DNA of 29,709 nt, from NCBI GenBank assembly GCA_035505775.1, contig DATJQN010000013.1, forward strand, positions 1-29,709. The letters run 5' to 3'. This stretch comes from JAJXZP01 sp035505775 (GTDB taxonomy: Bacteria; Spirochaetota; Spirochaetia; Treponematales; Rectinemataceae). The translations under genes and the position numbers were made by a program. Below the pieces are notes generated by a model that searched no databases, was not told the origin of the DNA, and was given only the letters and a program-made list of their open reading frames with translations. Below, in pieces: positions 6,969 through 17,381 of the stretch (position 1 is the first letter of the stretch; each line of letters starts with the position of its first letter).

Positions 6969-7715
6969 TCACTTCGTGGGAGCTTCGTCCTCCCACGAAG
7001 TGACCAGGGGACTGTGGTAGCCCAGGTCGTCGAGCTTCAGCAGGATGGCCCGCGCTTCCTCCACGCTGAGCGAGGGGAAGACCACCCGGACATGGAAACC
7101 CGAGCGCTCGATGACAGCCTCGAGCCCCGCGCTCCGCAGCCGGGTAAGGGTGGCCCGGGCATTGGCCTCCGACGCATAGGAGGCGACCTGGATGCGCACA
7201 TGGGTCGTGACCGGGGCCGCGGACCCTCCTCCCGCCGCCCGCGCCGGCGAGGCCTGGCCGGCGGCTGCAGGCGCCGCGGCTTGGGGCGCCGCCAGCGGCG
7301 CCGCCGAAGGCACTGCCGAAGGCACTGCCCCGCTCCAGGCCAGGGCTTCCTCGCGCGGGATGATGGAGCAGCTCACGCGGGCGATGCCTGAGGGTATCAT
7401 GCCGAGGATCTGGGCCGCGGCTTCGGAGAGATCGATGACCCGGTCGCGCGCGAAGGGGCCCCGGTCGTTCACCCGGACGACGACGCTCGCACCGCTGTCG
7501 AGATCCCGGACGAGGAGATAGGTGCCGAAGGGCAGGCTCCTGTGGGCGGCGGTGAGCCGGGAGGGATCGTAGATCTCCCCGCTCGAGGTCGGCCTGCCGG
7601 CGAATCCCGGTCCATACCAGCTCGCGATGCCCGTAAAGGCAGTGGCGTCCCCGACGCCCGATGTCTGGGGAAGCGCGCTATAGGCGCAGGCCAGCAGGGC
7701 GGCGAGCAGGGTCAT
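6969..7715 (-). CDS. rlpA: RlpA-like lipoprotein with double-psi beta-barrel and SPOR domains
   Basis: 248 residues. The N-terminus is hydrophobic with a lipobox-like LLAC (Cys10), followed by the RlpA double-psi beta-barrel: GIASWYGPGFAGRPTSSGE, then LPFGTYLLVRDLDSG and VVVRVNDRGPF, about residues 28-108. An Ala/Pro/Gly linker (about 128-165) leads to a C-terminal SPOR domain (VRIQVASYASEANARATLTRL to ILLKLDDLGY), which binds denuded glycan strands. RlpA proteins act in the periplasm on peptidoglycan, some as lytic transglycosylases. The ATG at 7715 has no ribosome site and gives an n-region with no positive charge. An in-frame CTG (7754) or ATT (7757) downstream of GGAGG would add an Arg-containing n-region, so the true start may be non-canonical. 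The gene follows the aminotransferase by 68 nt, probably in one transcript. Its last codons form a perfect inverted repeat. Confidence 0.85.
   Translation of the reverse strand: MTLLAALLACAYSALPQTSGVGDATAFTGIASWYGPGFAGRPTSSGEIYDPSRLTAAHRSLPFGTYLLVRDLDSGASVVVRVNDRGPFARDRVIDLSEAAAQILGMIPSGIARVSCSIIPREEALAWSGAVPSAVPSAAPLAAPQAAAPAAAGQASPARAAGGGSAAPVTTHVRIQVASYASEANARATLTRLRSAGLEAVIERSGFHVRVVFPSLSVEEARAILLKLDDLGYHSPLVTSWEDEAPTK
6970..7002. terminator. Perfect 12-bp inverted repeat between convergent genes
   Basis: CACTTCGTGGGA (6970-6981) pairs exactly with TCCCACGAAGTG (6991-7002) around a 9-nt loop. It lies 8 nt past the decarboxylase stop and inside the last codons of rlpA. It is probably a bidirectional terminator, though no U-run follows on either strand. 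Confidence 0.5.
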
Positions 7716-7783
7716 GCGCGCGAGGAGTCCGGCGCCGGAACGCAGGGGCCTCAGAATGTCGGCCCCCTCCCCCCGATCCCCAC

Positions 7784-9109
7784 TCAGCGACCTCGGGCTG
7801 CGCCGGAGAGCTCCCGTGCCGCGGAGAATATCTCCTGGTAGAGCTCTTCGATGTGCGGCGCCTCTACGCTCGAAAATGCGACTCTAAGGTAGCGGTCCTG
7901 CATCGAGATGGTCCCGATGCCCCGTTCCTCAAGCAGCTTGAGCCGAAGCGCCTCCGCCGAGATCCCCCGGCAGTCGAAACTCATGAAATATCCCGAGTTG
8001 AAGGGGAGCGGCAGCAGGGCCGCCGGCAGGGCCGGCGTGGCCAGGACGTCGCGCGCGCGGCGATACCTGTCCTCGAGCATGGCCCGGTAGCGCGCCTTCT
8101 GCGCCTCGTAGCCCGGGGAGTCCAGGGCCTTGAGGAAGATGTACTGGGCGGGTGCCGATGAGCTGGACACCGAAGAACGGATGACTCCCAGGAGTTTCTG
8201 CGCCAGGGCGTTCTGCTGCGCTTCGGAGAGCGCCGTGCCGGCGAAGGTGACGAAGCCCAGGCGAAAGCCCCAGACATAGTCTTCCTTCGTTGGCCCGTCC
8301 GCCTTGACGGCGAGAATGTTCGGATGGGCGCTCGCCAGCCGCGCGAAGATGGACTCTTCGAGCAGGCCGCGCTCGTACTGCAGGCCGAAATACGCGTCGT
8401 CGGCGATGACCAGGAGATCGGTGCCTTCCTCGGCGACGCGCACAAGGGCGGCGACGATGGCGGCGGCTTCCTCGGAGGTGGGAGTATAGCCGGTGGGATT
8501 GTTGGGGAAGTTGAGCACGCAGGCGGCCTTGCCGCGCCGGGCGCCCGCCTCCCGGAGGCGGGCCTCGAGCCCCGACACGTTGAATCCGAGCTTGCCGTCG
8601 TTGCGCGGCGCGAACACGGGGAAGGTCAGCCCGGCCGCCGACTTGCGCTCCTCGACGATCAGGCGGTAGTTGGGCCAGTGAAGGTCCGGCATGACCACCG
8701 TGTCGCCCGGCTCGACGAAAAGGTCCGCGATGTACGACACGGCCGCGGTGAGTCCCGGCACCACGACGGGCAGGGAATACGAGGCGGACGCGAGCGTGGG
8801 ATTCTTCCGGGCCAGCTCCGCCTTCCATCGCTGCCTGAGCGTGGCCACTCCGCCGGTGGAGGCATAGGCGACGGCCTCGGCGGCCTTCAGTCCCGGCAGG
8901 GACTCGCGCACGGCGTCGAGGATCATGGGTTCGCCACCCTCGTAGGCCATGCCTATGGTCGCATTGAAGCGCTTGGCCTTGGCGTCGGCCTCGGCGCTCT
9001 GCGAGAGGATTCCCTTGGGGAAGTACATTCTCCTTCCCAGATCGGAGAGAAGACGTCCGGCGACGCTGCCATCGAGTACCGTGTTCAGCTCATCAGCCAA
9101 TGTGCTCAT
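7784..9109 (-). CDS. Class I/II PLP-dependent aminotransferase
   Basis: 441 residues from the ATG at 9109 (MSTLADELNTVLDG), with AAGGGG 9 nt upstream. A longer frame back to 9241 crosses the promoter. Fold-type I aminotransferase blocks are visible: YASTGGVATLRQRW near the cofactor site, LNFPNNPTGYTPT (the conserved Asn), VIADDAYFGLQYE (the Asp contacting the pyridine nitrogen and the Tyr), and TKEDYVWGFRLGF with the presumed Schiff-base Lys followed by the phosphate-contacting Arg. A late YLRVAFSSV holds the carboxylate-binding Arg. This pattern fits the aspartate/alanine/aromatic group, but the substrate cannot be read. It is likely cytoplasmic and part of amino-acid metabolism. It heads a two-gene transcript with rlpA, whose function is unrelated. 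Confidence 0.85.
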   Translation of the reverse strand: MSTLADELNTVLDGSVAGRLLSDLGRRMYFPKGILSQSAEADAKAKRFNATIGMAYEGGEPMILDAVRESLPGLKAAEAVAYASTGGVATLRQRWKAELARKNPTLASASYSLPVVVPGLTAAVSYIADLFVEPGDTVVMPDLHWPNYRLIVEERKSAAGLTFPVFAPRNDGKLGFNVSGLEARLREAGARRGKAACVLNFPNNPTGYTPTSEEAAAIVAALVRVAEEGTDLLVIADDAYFGLQYERGLLEESIFARLASAHPNILAVKADGPTKEDYVWGFRLGFVTFAGTALSEAQQNALAQKLLGVIRSSVSSSSAPAQYIFLKALDSPGYEAQKARYRAMLEDRYRRARDVLATPALPAALLPLPFNSGYFMSFDCRGISAEALRLKLLEERGIGTISMQDRYLRVAFSSVEAPHIEELYQEIFSAARELSGAARGR

Positions 9110-9134
9110 TGAATCGCACCCCTTCCGTGCCGTC

Positions 9135-9163
9135 ACGGTAAACAGCGCGAAAGTCCCTGTCAA
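9135..9163 (-). promoter_or_regulatory. Promoter of the aminotransferase gene
   Basis: TTGACA (9163-9158), 17 bp, TACCGT (9140-9135). The leader would be about 20 nt and carries the AAGGGG ribosome site. The -35 is perfect and the -10 weak. Confidence 0.5.
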
Positions 9164-9213
9164 GCCGAGGGGGCGCTGACGGGCTCCAGGGCAAGAGATG
9201 CTGTCCTGTCCTA

Positions 9214-9244
9214 TTGACAGAACCGCCATATATGCTTCCATACT
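9214..9244 (+). promoter_or_regulatory. Promoter of the FMN-binding protein gene
   Basis: TTGACA (9214-9219) with CATACT (9239-9244) at 19 bp; the same CATACT -10 is seen at rsmI. The leader of about 25 nt contains AGGAGG 6-7 nt before the ATG at 9277. The long spacing makes this tentative. Confidence 0.4.
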
Positions 9245-9276
9245 GAAGCATCGCAGTCATCTTCAGGAGGAGCTCG

Positions 9277-10098
9277 ATGAAGCGCGTTTTCTGCGTGGCT
9301 CTCGTACTGTCTCTCGTCGCCGCCGGAATGGCATTTGGTCAAGTAAACGCAAAAGATGGTGTCTATTTCGCACAGGACAACGACTTCGCGCCCAACAGCG
9401 GCTGGAAGGAGCAGGTTGTCATCACTGTCGCCGGCGGGAAGATCACCGCCGCCAACTACAATGCCGTGTCGAACCTGGGCGTCGCGGACAAGAAGACCTA
9501 TGCCGCCGCCGGCAACTACGGGATGAAGAAGGCCTCCAAGCTCGGCCTCGAGTGGAACCAGGAAGCCGCCAATCTTGAGGCCTACCTGGTCAAGACCCAG
9601 AACGTCGGCTTCAACCAGTTCAAGCCCGACGGCACCACTGACGCCATCTCCGGCGCCAGCATCCACGTGAAGAACTTCTTCGACCTCGTGAAGAAGGCTC
9701 TCGCCGCCGGCCCCGTCGCCAAGGGTATGTATTCCAAGGACGGCTGGTACTTCGCCTCGCAGCCCGATTTCGATGCCCACTCGGGCTGGAAGGACAACGT
9801 CCTCATCACGGTGGTGAACGGCCGCATCGTCGACGTGCTGTGGAACTCCGTCAGCAAGGACCCCAAGATGAAGTCCAAGCTCGTCGAGAGTCTGGCCGGA
9901 AACTACGGTCTCGAGAAGGCCGCCAAACAGGGTCCCTGGCACGTGCAGGCCGCGAAGGTCGAGGCAGCCATCATTGCCGCGCAGGATCCCAGCAAGATCG
10001 CCGTCAAGTCCGACGGCACCACCGACGCGATTTCCGGTGCCACCATCCATGTCACGGCAGTCGCTCTCGCCATCGAGGCGCTCAGGGCGGCTCGGTAG
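9277..10098 (+). CDS. Secreted protein with two tandem FMN-binding domains
   Basis: 273 residues. A signal peptide (MKRVFCVALVLSLVAAGMAFG) is followed by two copies of one domain, about residues 24-140 and 150-270. Each copy has D(G)WYFA/GVYFAQ, SGWK(E/D)xVxIT, GNYG-EKAA/KKAS and ends with DGTTDAISGA(S/T)IH (118-130 and 246-258). The DxxSGA(S/T) motif is the acceptor site for covalent FMN attached by ApbE-type flavin transferases, so Ser128 and Thr256 are the expected flavinylated residues. The protein resembles the membrane-immunogen FMN-binding group (COG4939 type) known from treponemes. No lipobox Cys follows the signal, so it is probably periplasmic and soluble. It may shuttle electrons in the envelope. 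Own promoter, strong AGGAGG and a strong terminator suggest a single-gene, well-expressed unit. No ApbE gene is in the window. Confidence 0.85.
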   Translation: MKRVFCVALVLSLVAAGMAFGQVNAKDGVYFAQDNDFAPNSGWKEQVVITVAGGKITAANYNAVSNLGVADKKTYAAAGNYGMKKASKLGLEWNQEAANLEAYLVKTQNVGFNQFKPDGTTDAISGASIHVKNFFDLVKKALAAGPVAKGMYSKDGWYFASQPDFDAHSGWKDNVLITVVNGRIVDVLWNSVSKDPKMKSKLVESLAGNYGLEKAAKQGPWHVQAAKVEAAIIAAQDPSKIAVKSDGTTDAISGATIHVTAVALAIEALRAAR

Positions 10099-10118
10099 AA
10101 TTCCTTCGCATCACGTCA

Positions 10119-10164
10119 GGACGGTCCTGTCCGGCTCATGCCGCGCAGGACCGTCCCGTTTTGT
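10119..10164 (+). terminator. Rho-independent terminator after the FMN-binding gene
   Basis: GGACGGTCCTG (10119-10129) pairs exactly with CAGGACCGTCC (10146-10156), followed by CGTTTTGTTT. It starts 20 nt past the stop codon at 10098. Confidence 0.85.
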
Positions 10165-10211
10165 TTCCGGAGCGGGGACGCGATACCGCTCCCCCCTGGG
10201 CGAGTGACGAC

Positions 10212-10739
10212 ATGATTCACAGTTTCGAGGACCGGGTACCGAACATTCATCCGAGCGCATTCGTCGCCTGGAACGCCGAGGTGGTGGGTGAGGTGTCCCT
10301 CGCCGAAGACGCCTCCGTGTGGTACGGAGCGGTGCTGCGCGGCGACGTGGCCGGGATCGTCGTGGGCGCCACGACGAATATCCAGGATGGCTGCGTCATC
10401 CACGTCGACCACGAGGTCCCCTGCGTGCTGGGAAGGGGCGTGACCGTCGGGCATCGCGCCGTGCTCCACGGCTGCCGGATCGGCGACTGGTGCATGATCG
10501 GCATGGCCGCGACACTCCTCAACGGCGCGGTCATCGGCGAGGAGAGCATCGTGGCGGCCGGCTCCCTCGTCACGCAGGGCAAGAGCTTCCCACCCCGTTC
10601 CCTCATCATGGGAAGCCCGGCGCGGCTGGCGCGAAGCCTGAGCGAGGAGGAGGTGCGGGATCTCCACGACCACGCCCGCGCCTACGCGTCGCTGGCCCTC
10701 CGGGCGGCCCGGGACAGCCGCGAAGTCCGGCGAAGCTAA
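10212..10739 (+). CDS. Gamma-class carbonic anhydrase-like hexapeptide-repeat protein
   Basis: 175 residues from the ATG at 10212. The left-handed beta-helix of hexapeptide repeats is clear (VSLAEDASVWYGAVLRGDVAG and following). Family hallmarks: RGD, NIQDGCVIHVD with the first His, VGHRAVLHGC with two further His, GMAATLLNG, AAGSLVTQGK and MGSPARLAR. The three His are the expected zinc ligands of gamma-class carbonic anhydrases (Cam, YrdA, PaaY group). The protein may hydrate CO2 or act as an acyltransferase-like relative; many YrdA-type members show no measurable activity. The acidic proton-shuttle loop of Cam is absent, as in the short CamH type. Cytoplasmic trimer expected. It lies after the terminator, with a 7-bp hairpin at 10169-10192 upstream and only a weak promoter candidate (TTGTTT at 10161). 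Confidence 0.85.
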   Translation: MIHSFEDRVPNIHPSAFVAWNAEVVGEVSLAEDASVWYGAVLRGDVAGIVVGATTNIQDGCVIHVDHEVPCVLGRGVTVGHRAVLHGCRIGDWCMIGMAATLLNGAVIGEESIVAAGSLVTQGKSFPPRSLIMGSPARLARSLSEEEVRDLHDHARAYASLALRAARDSREVRRS

Positions 10740-10785
10740 ACCGGATGATCGTTCCTTCCGATAGTGGAACAGAAGGAGCGAACGC

Positions 10786-10992
10786 ATGAGACAGTACGCC
10801 ATCAAATCCGAAGCATCGGCCGCCGGCCGCGACCCTTCCATACTCGAACTCATCGACGAGACCGAGGGCGGGTATCTCGTCCGGATCGTCCACAGGCACG
10901 AGGACTGGGAGGATGTGCAGGAGGATTTTCTCAGCCAGGAGCTGTTCGACACCTGCCTGCGCACGGGTTATATCGCGGAGATGTCGGCCTAG
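10786..10992 (+). CDS. Small acidic protein of unknown function
   Basis: 68 residues beginning MRQYAIKSEASAAGR. AGAAGGAG lies about 7 nt before the ATG, which supports real translation. The body is acidic and amphipathic (SILELIDETEGGYLVRIVHRHEDWEDVQEDFLSQELFDTCLRTGY), with one Cys and no membrane segment. It follows the carbonic-anhydrase gene by 46 nt in the same direction and may be co-transcribed. I do not recognise the family. The compact strand pattern followed by an acidic helix suggests a small folded domain, not a leader peptide. Confidence 0.7.
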   Translation: MRQYAIKSEASAAGRDPSILELIDETEGGYLVRIVHRHEDWEDVQEDFLSQELFDTCLRTGYIAEMSA

Positions 10993-11044
10993 CGTTCCGC
11001 CGTGCGCATGACGCCTGGGGTCCGCCCCGGCTCCGGACGGGCGC

Positions 11045-11506
11045 TTACGACGGATTCCGCGGCGATGCGGCGCCGACGGCCTCGGGCGCCGCGGCCTTGG
11101 GCTTTTCCACCATGGCCGATATCGCGAGCCTGTTCCGCGCCCGCGCGGCGGCGAGAGCGGAAGCCTCGAGCTGCCACTTCACCGCGACGGTGGCGAGCCG
11201 CTCGTTGGCCCGCGCCAGGGCGCGCTCGGCGCGCTCCCGGTCAATTTCTTCGGGCCACTCGGCGGCGTCCACGAATATGTCGATGCGCCCGGCCTTCACG
11301 CGCGCGAAGCCCGCGGTGACCGCCGCCAGCTTGTGCTGGCCCTCGGTGCGGATGCGGAGCTGGCCGATCAGCACCGGTGTGACGAAGGGCTCATGCGACG
11401 CGAGCACCTCGATCTCACCGTCGTGGGTGACGAAAGTGACGGACTCGGCCTGCCCCGTGAAAAAGAGCCGGTGCGGCGTCAGAATCTCGCAGTGGAACTC
11501 GGTCAT
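11045..11506 (-). CDS. atpC: ATP synthase F1 epsilon subunit
   Basis: 153 residues. The N-terminal beta-sandwich of epsilon (FHCEILTPHRLFFTGQAESVTFVTHDGEIEVLASHEPFVTPV, GFARVKAGRIDIFVDAAEWPEEID) is followed by the two-helix C-terminal domain (RERAERALARANERL), which can inhibit ATP hydrolysis. An Ala/Pro-rich tail of about 20 residues (KAAAPEAVGAASPRNPS) is extra to the usual length of about 135. It is the last gene of the atp operon, 9 nt after atpD. Confidence 0.92.
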   Translation of the reverse strand: MTEFHCEILTPHRLFFTGQAESVTFVTHDGEIEVLASHEPFVTPVLIGQLRIRTEGQHKLAAVTAGFARVKAGRIDIFVDAAEWPEEIDRERAERALARANERLATVAVKWQLEASALAAARARNRLAISAMVEKPKAAAPEAVGAASPRNPS

Positions 11507-11515
11507 CGCTGCGGC

Positions 11516-12907
<1,392 letters not shown>

Positions 12908-12917
12908 ATATGCTCCC

Positions 12918-13787
12918 TTAGTCTTCCAGGGCGGCGGCCCCGGCGACGATTTCCGAAACTTCGCTGGTAATCGATGCCTGCCGCGCGCGGTTGTATACGA
13001 GCTGAAGCCGACCCAACATCTCGTCGGCATTCTTGGACGCTGAATCCATCGCTGTCATGCGCGCCGCCTGCTCGCTGGCAAAGGCCTGCACGAGCGCGCC
13101 GTACACGATGCCCTCGACGTACTGGGGCACCAGGATGTCGAACAGGGCGCTCTCGTCGGGCTCGTAGCTGTAGACGGTGCGCTCCGATGTCCGGTGCCCC
13201 GTGGCCCGGATGGCCTCGACATCGAGGGGAAGCAGGGTGATCATCTCGGGCTCGAGCTTGACCGTCGAGTGCATGCGGGTGAAGATGACCCGGAACTCGT
13301 CCACGCGTCCCATGAGGTACTGCCCCGCGGCGAAGGAGGCGACCTCGGCGGCCTCGTAGACCGTCGGCTCCTTGACCGATCGCGCGAAGTCCTCGAGGAG
13401 GACGTAGTCCTTCTCGATGAAATAGCGCTTGCCCACGGCGCCGAGCGGCATGAGTATGGAACCCGGCGGACAGTGCTCCTCCGCGAACCGTATCACGAAA
13501 TGGTTGTAGCCTCCGGCCAGGCCCTTGTCGGCCGTGATCACGAGGGTGGCCACTTTCCGGTCGGGCTTGTTGGCCCGGAGGTCGAACCATTTCTCCCCGT
13601 AGTCGCTCGCGTTGGCCTCGATGTCGCGCATGACCTCCCGGATGGCGGTAAAGTAGGGCAGCGTCTCATCAAGCCTGCGACGGGCCTTGCGGAGCTTGGC
13701 GGTCGAGATCAGCTTCATGGCGCTCGTCACCTGGAGAGACTGACGGACGCTCTTCATCCGGTTACGGATGTCCCGCATCGTCTCCAC
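12918..13787 (-). CDS. atpG: ATP synthase F1 gamma subunit
   Basis: 289 residues from GTG at 13787, which directly follows the atpA stop and has GAGGG 8 nt upstream. The ATG at 13778 (MRDIRNRMKSV) matches the usual family start and is a fair alternative. The N-terminal coiled-coil helix (IRNRMKSVRQSLQVTSAMKLISTAKLRKARRRL) and the C-terminal helix (ASKNADEMLGRLQLVYNRARQASITSEVSEIVAGAAALED) form the rotor shaft. The central Rossmann-like part has VITADKGLAGGYN. Rotation of this subunit couples proton flow to catalysis. Confidence 0.94.
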   Translation of the reverse strand: METMRDIRNRMKSVRQSLQVTSAMKLISTAKLRKARRRLDETLPYFTAIREVMRDIEANASDYGEKWFDLRANKPDRKVATLVITADKGLAGGYNHFVIRFAEEHCPPGSILMPLGAVGKRYFIEKDYVLLEDFARSVKEPTVYEAAEVASFAAGQYLMGRVDEFRVIFTRMHSTVKLEPEMITLLPLDVEAIRATGHRTSERTVYSYEPDESALFDILVPQYVEGIVYGALVQAFASEQAARMTAMDSASKNADEMLGRLQLVYNRARQASITSEVSEIVAGAAALED

Positions 13788-15304
<1,517 letters not shown>

Positions 15305-15308
<4 letters not shown>

Positions 15309-15892
15309 CCTTCCCCTCGTCCGCTCTCCTGAGGGCTGGCCCCCAGCGGTCGGACGAGCTGACGCCTGAGCCGCTCGAGGCGGCCGGCGACTGAATAATC
15401 GATTCGAATCGAACCCGAGCGCAGGCGATAGCCCGCAATGAGCTCGGGACGCACTCTGAGCGTCGAGACCGTCGCGGCGGATTTGACGGACCTGGTCCAG
15501 GCCTCGCGTATGCGCCTGATCGTGTCGGCGTCCGGCTCCCGGGCGGCCTCGATCTCGAGGCGCACAAGGCCCTGCTCCGCATCGACGAGATGCCGCATCT
15601 CCGCGGCTATGGCCGGGATGAGGGGGCAGCGCCCCTTGTCCACGAGGAGGGCGCAGAATCGCGAGAATACCGCATCCTCCGGCGCGCCGGCCGGACGAAG
15701 GAGGGCCGAGGCAAGGAACAGCTTTTTTTCCGGCTTGGGCACGGAGGGATCGCTGAGAAAGTTGGCCATGAGCCGGTTTTCGGCCATGACCGCGGCGATT
15801 CCGTCGAGCGCGTCCGCATAGGACGCGCGGCGTCCCGCCTCCGCTGCGGCCCCGAACAGGGCGCGCGCCCAGGCCCGGCGTCGATCAGGCAT
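15305..15892 (-). CDS. atpH: ATP synthase F1 delta subunit
   Basis: 195 residues from the ATG at 15892, which overlaps the end of atpF by 8 nt; a longer frame reaches back to 16009 inside atpF and is a shadow. The N-terminal six-helix bundle (WARALFGAAAEAG, IAAVMAENRLMANFLSDPSVP, KKLFLASALL) and the C-terminal strand region (VRLEIEAAREPD, RVRPELIAGYRLRSGSIRIDYSVAGRLERLRRQL) match delta/OSCP. It joins the F1 head to the peripheral stalk. The central part is diverged, as is usual for this subunit. Confidence 0.9.
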
Positions 15893-16370
15893 TGCCCGAC
15901 TCCAGCTCCCTGACCAGGGCTTCCGCCGAGCGGGCGTCCTCCGCCTCGGCCGCGCGACCGACCAGGCGTCCGGCCACTTCCGTGGCCAGCCGGGCGATAT
16001 CGCCGGCAAGCTCCTGCCGGGCCTTCTCGCGCTCCCGCGCCGCCGACTCCTCGCCGCGTCGCCTCAGCTCCGTTGCCTCGGCCTGAGCCGCCGCGAGTAT
16101 CGCCTTGGCCTCCGCCTTGGCGCGATCCTCGCCTTCCTTGATGAGTCTCTCGGCCTCAGAGTCGGCCCCCGCGATGAGACCGTCGTAGCGCTTCGCCATT
16201 TCCTCGGCCCTGAGCTTGGCGCTCGCCGCCTCGGCGAGCTCGCTCTTGACCTTCGAAGCCCGTTTTTCCATGAAGGTGGTCACGGGCTTGAACAGCAGGC
16301 GCCTCAGGACGAGATAGAGGACCAGAAGATTGACGATGGTGATGAAGAAGCTGACGCCGAAATTGAGCAC
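15885..16370 (-). CDS. atpF: ATP synthase F0 b subunit
   Basis: 161 residues from GTG at 16370, with GGGAGGG 8 nt upstream. One N-terminal membrane helix (FGVSFFITIVNLLVLYLVLRRLLFKPV) is followed by a long charged coiled coil to the C-terminus (FMEKRASKVKSELAEAASAK onwards), the usual b architecture. It forms the peripheral stalk with delta. Single b gene, no b' partner. Confidence 0.93.
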   Translation of the reverse strand: MLNFGVSFFITIVNLLVLYLVLRRLLFKPVTTFMEKRASKVKSELAEAASAKLRAEEMAKRYDGLIAGADSEAERLIKEGEDRAKAEAKAILAAAQAEATELRRRGEESAAREREKARQELAGDIARLATEVAGRLVGRAAEAEDARSAEALVRELESGNA

Positions 16371-16406
16371 TGGCCTAACCCTCCCGAATTCCCGAGCCTC
16401 TCGACC

Positions 16407-16631
16407 TTATTTGAAGAGGAGGAGGAGGGCAACGACGAGACCGTAGATGGCGGTGGCCTCGGCGAGCGCGATACCGATGATGAACGCGCCCTGGATCTTG
16501 CCGGAGGCCTCGGGCTGACGGGCGATGGCCTCGGAGGTCTTCCCCGTGGCGAGTCCGATCCCGATACCTGCTCCGAGTCCGGTCATGACGGCCATGCCTG
16601 CACCAATGAGCGCTGCGAAATGGAAATCCAT
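16407..16631 (-). CDS. atpE: ATP synthase F0 c subunit, proton-type
   Basis: 74 residues: a helical hairpin with the polar loop ARQPEASGK (37-45) and the ion-binding Glu58 in ALAEATAIYG. Sodium-binding c subunits (Ilyobacter type) need a Gln in helix 1 and Ser or Thr after the Glu. Here the Gln position is Ile25 and the residue after Glu58 is Ala, so the ring is predicted to carry protons. GGGAGG lies 4 nt before the ATG. 36 nt separate it from atpF, the widest gap within the F0 part, as is common for the high-copy c subunit. Confidence 0.95.
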   Translation of the reverse strand: MDFHFAALIGAGMAVMTGLGAGIGIGLATGKTSEAIARQPEASGKIQGAFIIGIALAEATAIYGLVVALLLLFK

Positions 16632-16640
16632 GATTCCTCC

Positions 16641-17381
16641 CTATTCGATAGCCTCGGCGATATAAATCGTCGAGAGGAATGAAAATACGACCGCCTGAAT
16701 GAGGCCGTCGAATATGTCGAAGTAGATGGCGAAGACCGGAGGCACCACGACGGGCACAACCGCTTCCAGGAGCTGCATGATGATGTAGGCACCGAGTATG
16801 TTGCCGAAAAGCCGGAGCGCGAGGGAGAGCGGCTTGATCAGATACTCCATGGGATTGAAGAACACCATGATGGCCTTGGGCTGGGCAAAGCTCTTGAGGA
16901 AACCGCCGAAGCCCTTGTAGCGCACGCTCGACCCGATGACCGTCAGGATGACGACGATTGCGAATGCGGCCGTAACGTTGATGTCCCGTGTCAGCGGCCT
17001 GATGACAAAGGGCGGCTCGTACCCGAAGCCGCCGACGGGCGAGATGAGGGGCGCAAGATTGGCGACAATGAGGAAGAGGAAGATCGTGCCCAGGAAGGAG
17101 GCGTAGCTGCGCCAGTGATGCCCGAGATTCTCCTCGGCAATGCGGTTGACGAAACCGATGAAGGCCTCGACGAGGATCTGCGGCTTGCTCGGCACCTCCT
17201 TGAGCCTGCGCGTGGCAAGCCAGGACAGGAGCGCAAGAATCGCCATGATAATCCAGGTCGCGACCACCGTATCGGACACGGGAATCGTGAGGCCGAAGGC
17301 ATGCACGGTGAAGACGGTCTTGATGGAGATCGCCTCGGTCATGCGCTCGCTGATGCTCATGGGTTCCGCAGCCCCGCTCAT
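16641..17381 (-). CDS. atpB: ATP synthase F0 a subunit
   Basis: 246 residues from the ATG at 17381, which overlaps the atpI-like stop by 4 nt; a longer frame back to 17693 lies in the upstream gene. Five or six membrane helices are visible. The essential arginine is Arg190 in LSLALRLFGNILGAYI, and the last helices hold IYFDIFDGLIQAVVFSFLSTIYIAEAIE. It forms the half-channels beside the c ring. Confidence 0.94.
   Translation of the reverse strand: MSGAAEPMSISERMTEAISIKTVFTVHAFGLTIPVSDTVVATWIIMAILALLSWLATRRLKEVPSKPQILVEAFIGFVNRIAEENLGHHWRSYASFLGTIFLFLIVANLAPLISPVGGFGYEPPFVIRPLTRDINVTAAFAIVVILTVIGSSVRYKGFGGFLKSFAQPKAIMVFFNPMEYLIKPLSLALRLFGNILGAYIIMQLLEAVVPVVVPPVFAIYFDIFDGLIQAVVFSFLSTIYIAEAIE

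Noticed and set aside
10993..11044. Possible bidirectional terminator between the small acidic gene and atpC
   Set aside because: Only a 5-bp GTCCG/CGGAC stem, no U-run.
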